Assembly (NCBI GenBank): GCA_028023455.1 | Contig: JAQFVV010000152.1 | Location: 1,300,001 to 1,364,000 of the forward strand | Length of the DNA: 64,000 nucleotides | From: Epiperipatus broadwayi | Lineage: Eukaryota > Onychophora > Udeonychophora > Euonychophora > Peripatidae | Reading direction: 5' to 3' | Part shown: piece after piece, positions 60,376 to 64,000 of the stretch | Position numbering within the stretch: position 1 is the first letter of the stretch | How the letters are laid out: each line of letters opens with the position of its first letter | Made by a program: the position numbers and the translations under genes | The notes under the pieces: model-generated | The model's database searches: none | What the model was told of the DNA's origin: nothing | What the model saw: the letters and a program-made list of their open reading frames with translations, nothing else

Positions 60376-62631
60376 GTCAACCAAACCAAACACTTGGATA
60401 ATTAAACAATGCAATATGGATTTAAACATATGAGTTAGAGAGGCCACACTATCCTTTATAAATCAATTGAACAATTCTATTAACTAGCTACACTCTTTTC
60501 TCTTTTCCTTTTGGTTCACTCATTCAGATGAGGATGAATTATTCTGAAGACTTGATGTTTAAAATTTGGAATAAATTAGTATGATATGATTTGAAATATT
60601 TACTCATGAATTACAAATCAGTAATAGATTTCTTCCATACCTTCAGGATCAAAAGTATTTTTTGCATTCTTCCATATTATGCCACCTGTTATAATATAAT
60701 TAACACAGCTACATCCCATTGGTTTGCTTATGAAATTAAGAAATAAAATAACAATACGGATGATGTCATAAACCAACTAACAACTTTAACATTACTTATA
60801 CTTTAGATGTTCTATAAACGTATTCAATCCAACCTTTTATTTTTATTAGCAAACTACATTACACATAGCTAAAAATAAATGATGGGAAAACATTCCAAAT
60901 GGATACATGAGGGACAAGGGGGACATTCTTAATTCTACTAATCTAAACTACAAAATATAGTAACCCCCTAACCTTACTCAGAGATTCAATAATGGTGTGG
61001 ACTCAGTCTCACAACCGAAAACAAGGGAAATACACTGTTTCATTTCATATAACATAGTCATCATAATACACAAATGATTAATCTAGAAAATATAATCCAC
61101 TCATGACAAGTATTTAAATAAAATAAGGGAGAGTTCCGTCAATCCCTGACAATATAATATATATATCCTAAATGATTTTTTTCATCACAGCTACTTAACA
61201 CATTTCATTTTAAACATTTAAAAAAATTACTCTTAGATAAATTTCTAATTCTTCCACTTCTTTTGGTATATCACATCATCTGAAACCGATTGGAAAATTA
61301 CAAGTCAACCAACTTTATATTTAGCAATTATATAAATGAATCAGCACAAAACATGCACACACATGCATAACAATGCATAAAATGATTTCAAATCATATTC
61401 AATTTGTAGATATTATAAAAACATTAACTAATAAATTGAAAATAAATCTCTAATTCATGGCAAATTATAAATGTTTTAAATCTGAAGAATAAAAATTACT
61501 ATTAAATAAACCTCATCACTTCTGAGCAAGCAAAGATAAAACAATACTTTTGGGTATTTAACATTAACTAATAAATTGAAGTAAAATTTTGATTCATGAC
61601 AAACTATAAATCTTTTGACTTTAAAGCATAACAATTATTATTAAATAGACCTCTTAATCTCTGACAGTGACAGAATAAAATAATACTTTTACACATTTAC
61701 CCCTTTTAAATTGGCTGCTAGCTTCATAATAGCAAATAAATATTTCTACCGCTAACATAAGCATATAGAATACATGTATAAAAAATTATATCAAAATAAT
61801 GACCAATTATTTAGTATAATATTCTTCATATTATACATATCCGAGATGATCTTGAAGCAAAAGAAAATAATAAGTAAAAAAAAATATAAAGCCAAATAAA
61901 TTGGTCTACCTATCTATCATACTCTAACAACAAAAGAAATATTTGAATCTTCTTTAGCTGGAAAATAAAAGTTCATTTGTACAGTTTGTACTAAAGCTTC
62001 TTAGTTCTGTACAGAGATAATGGCAATAATTGTAAAATGGGTGGGTGTTAGTAGACATATAGACAAAATCCTGCAGGATGGATAATAGACAAATTTTGAA
62101 TCCAATTGAAGAGCAGTTTCTAAAGTTCTTAGCAGGTAGCTAATTGAAATTGCTAACAATATAGTATGCAAGGTATTCCATATCTACCTCTTTTTTGATA
62201 ATTACAAATTAACATTTACTGCTGCAGATTTTGGTAATATTTTACTGTTTAATTAATTGGTGGTTTTATAGTTTTATAACTCAGCACTCAATCTTGCAAA
62301 TTTCAAAAGGAACACTGGTTTTCGACTGACTAACATTGACTATAATTCCATTTATCAAGGAACTAATAATAAAATTATCAAAGGCTGTCGATTAGGCAAA
62401 TAGTTGATTAATTCATAATATTCACTTAAGTTTATATAATTTTTAAATGACAATATATTTTGATAATAAATTAAATACAAACATGGAGAACAATAAGAAA
62501 ATATTCACATTTAATATTCATATTCTTCTACTCACATTCATATTATATGCACATTAAATCAGGTTAGTCATCTATTAGTTATATAAGCCACCCATTCAAA
62601 TTCTTAATCCTATAAGACATGAATGGTTAGT

Positions 62632-62972
<341 letters not shown>

Positions 62973-62979
62973 TTTAAAT

Positions 62980-63627
62980 ATATATATAAGGGACTTAGGA
63001 CCACAATGCTTCATGTGTGGAGAGTGTGGTCACCTTGTAGCAAACTGTAGCAAAAAGAAAAAAGAAAAAAATATCACAGACAAAAGCAAACTCCAATTAA
63101 CTACAAACAACAAACAAACAATCCAAACATCTATTCAAGAAAAAATGGAAACACAAGAGAGCATTAAAAACCAACAATGATCACATTTTGGATTTAACTG
63201 TTAAAACAAAAATAAATGATAAAACACTAAATCAAGAAAGACAACAAAATTATACAATGGAATTGATGGAAAACACCAATGAAATAGATAGCAATAACAA
63301 TAAGGAAACAGCACAAACACAGGACATACAAAGAACAAGAATTATAAATAAAACTTCTGAAGCTGTTATGGATTTAACTACACCATGCCTTCCACAAATA
63401 CAAAAAAATACCACACCTCCAAATAGAAAACCAGGCCGGCCACCAAAAAAGAATAGGACAGCCAAGAAAGCTAAAATTGAAGAAAAAATAGTGACACAAC
63501 AATACAAGATAACCATTTAGATAACTCAATGGATGAGGAAACAGAACAAAATTATGAAGACACTATAAAACAACTTTTTCTCAATTCAAAACCTGAACAT
63601 AAATATAACCACCAAACACCAATTTAA
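62980..63627 (+). pseudogene. LINE ORF1 (CCHC zinc knuckle and AT-hook), frame-shifted
   Basis: RNA-binding ORF1/gag-type protein of a non-LTR element, 5'-truncated at the microsatellite. The first piece has a perfect C-x2-C-x4-H-x4-C zinc knuckle at 63007-63048 followed by a lysine run. The second piece, in another frame (63188-63520), ends with an AT-hook-like KPGRPPKK and a basic stretch. The third returns to the first frame (about 63495-63627), is acidic, and ends in TAA. Both frame changes fall next to A runs. The knuckle would bind element RNA; the AT-hook would favour AT-rich DNA. It stops at 63625-63627, overlapping the ORF2 start. Confidence 0.7.
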
Positions 63628-64000
63628 TGAAGTTAAAAATTGGCACATTGAATGTTAGGGGTTTAAACTCGACCCAAAAAATTACAAAGCTTAAACAATG
63701 GTTTTCACTTACACAACTGCATATACTTGGATTAATAGAGACAAAAATCTATGCCGGACCACAAATTGACCCAGCAAAATATTTAACCAAAGAAGGTATC
63801 TGTGCCTGTTCCAGAGACTCTTCATCACCTTCTGCAGGCACAAGCATTGTTATTTCAACAAACTGCCATTTCACAGCTTTCAAAATTATATTCATAGATG
63901 CTAACTTACTAATTACAACTTTTCAAAATAAAATTATAAACCTCAATATAATTTTGGTTCACCTGCCTATTCAAGATAGCCGAATTAACACTATAATAAT
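63627..64000 (+). CDS. LINE ORF2 start: apurinic-type endonuclease (runs off the window)
   Basis: Open to the last base, 124 codons so far. It starts MKLKIGTLNVRGLN, the usual N terminus of a LINE endonuclease (strand with the Asn metal ligand), and ILGLIETKI about 35 residues later contains the catalytic Glu. Later hallmarks (GDFN, SDH) would lie beyond 64000. The ATG overlaps the stop of ORF1 as TAATG, a layout used by several non-LTR elements for termination-reinitiation. A CCHC ORF1 plus this start suggests an L1/Tx1-like or related clade; this is a guess. Confidence 0.75.
   Translation, partial: MKLKIGTLNVRGLNSTQKITKLKQWFSLTQLHILGLIETKIYAGPQIDPAKYLTKEGICACSRDSSSPSAGTSIVISTNCHFTAFKIIFIDANLLITTFQNKIINLNIILVHLPIQDSRINTII

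Larger units (their letters stand above)
59014..62631. other. Non-coding, AT-rich; no gene seen
   Basis: Contains two old tandem repeats (59350-59550 and 60005-60375, listed separately). No open frame above 60 codons and no RNA motif was found. Confidence 0.6.

Overview
This is a eukaryotic, strongly AT-rich, gene-poor stretch. It has no bacterial operons or ribosome binding sites, and I found no host gene I would defend. Nearly all recognisable coding sequence belongs to transposable elements. The mix is RTE-type and other non-LTR elements, Ty3/gypsy elements with about 2-kb LTRs, a hAT remnant, Penelope-like traces and many TA, ATT and GT microsatellites. This suggests an invertebrate, perhaps a mollusc such as a cephalopod; that assignment is a low-confidence inference.

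Layout. 0.2-1.9 kb: decayed hAT transposase. 2.2-3.9 kb: decayed non-LTR reverse transcriptase with a YMDD box and a C-terminal C-C-H-C finger. 4.0-12.85 kb: a young Ty3/gypsy element coded on the minus strand, with 2.2-kb LTRs and gag, protease, RT-RNase H and integrase broken by frameshifts, mostly in homopolymers, and by two stops. 12.87-13.19 kb: a foldback repeat with hammerhead-like arms. 13.26-16.57 kb: RTE copy A. 16.7-19.6 kb: an old LTR element with a gag trace and a 120-bp tandem repeat. 22.1-22.7 kb: 3' end of a second LINE family with a CATCA tail. 27.3-27.6 kb: ATT microsatellite. 27.6-34.95 kb: an LTR element with TSD, PBS and polypurine tract that keeps a coiled-coil gag-like ORF and the end of integrase but lacks the rest of pol. 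42.9-46.1 kb: RTE copy B (minus). 46.5-48.9 kb: CATCA-tailed LINE (minus). 49.7-52.56 kb: a large imperfect foldback, one arm of which is split by another CATCA-tailed LINE, followed by a Penelope-like RT trace to about 53.6 kb. 56.6-57.1 kb: a foldback holding a complete type I hammerhead ribozyme motif. 58.8-59.0 kb: a near-perfect 79-bp inverted repeat. 59.3-60.4 kb: two tandem repeats. 62.6-64.0 kb: triplet microsatellite, then ORF1 (CCHC knuckle, AT-hook) and the start of ORF2 (endonuclease) of a LINE running off the window.

The most interesting signal is the foldback family. At 56917-56972 all core nucleotides of a hammerhead are present, with a four-pair stem II, a palindromic minimal stem III and a bipartite stem I. 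At least four other sites (13.1, 46.2, 49.8/52.5 and 50.1 kb) carry related, degraded folds, mostly in inverted arms. This fits pseudo-LTRs of Penelope-like elements or metazoan retrozymes, and one such foldback lies directly next to a Penelope-like RT remnant.
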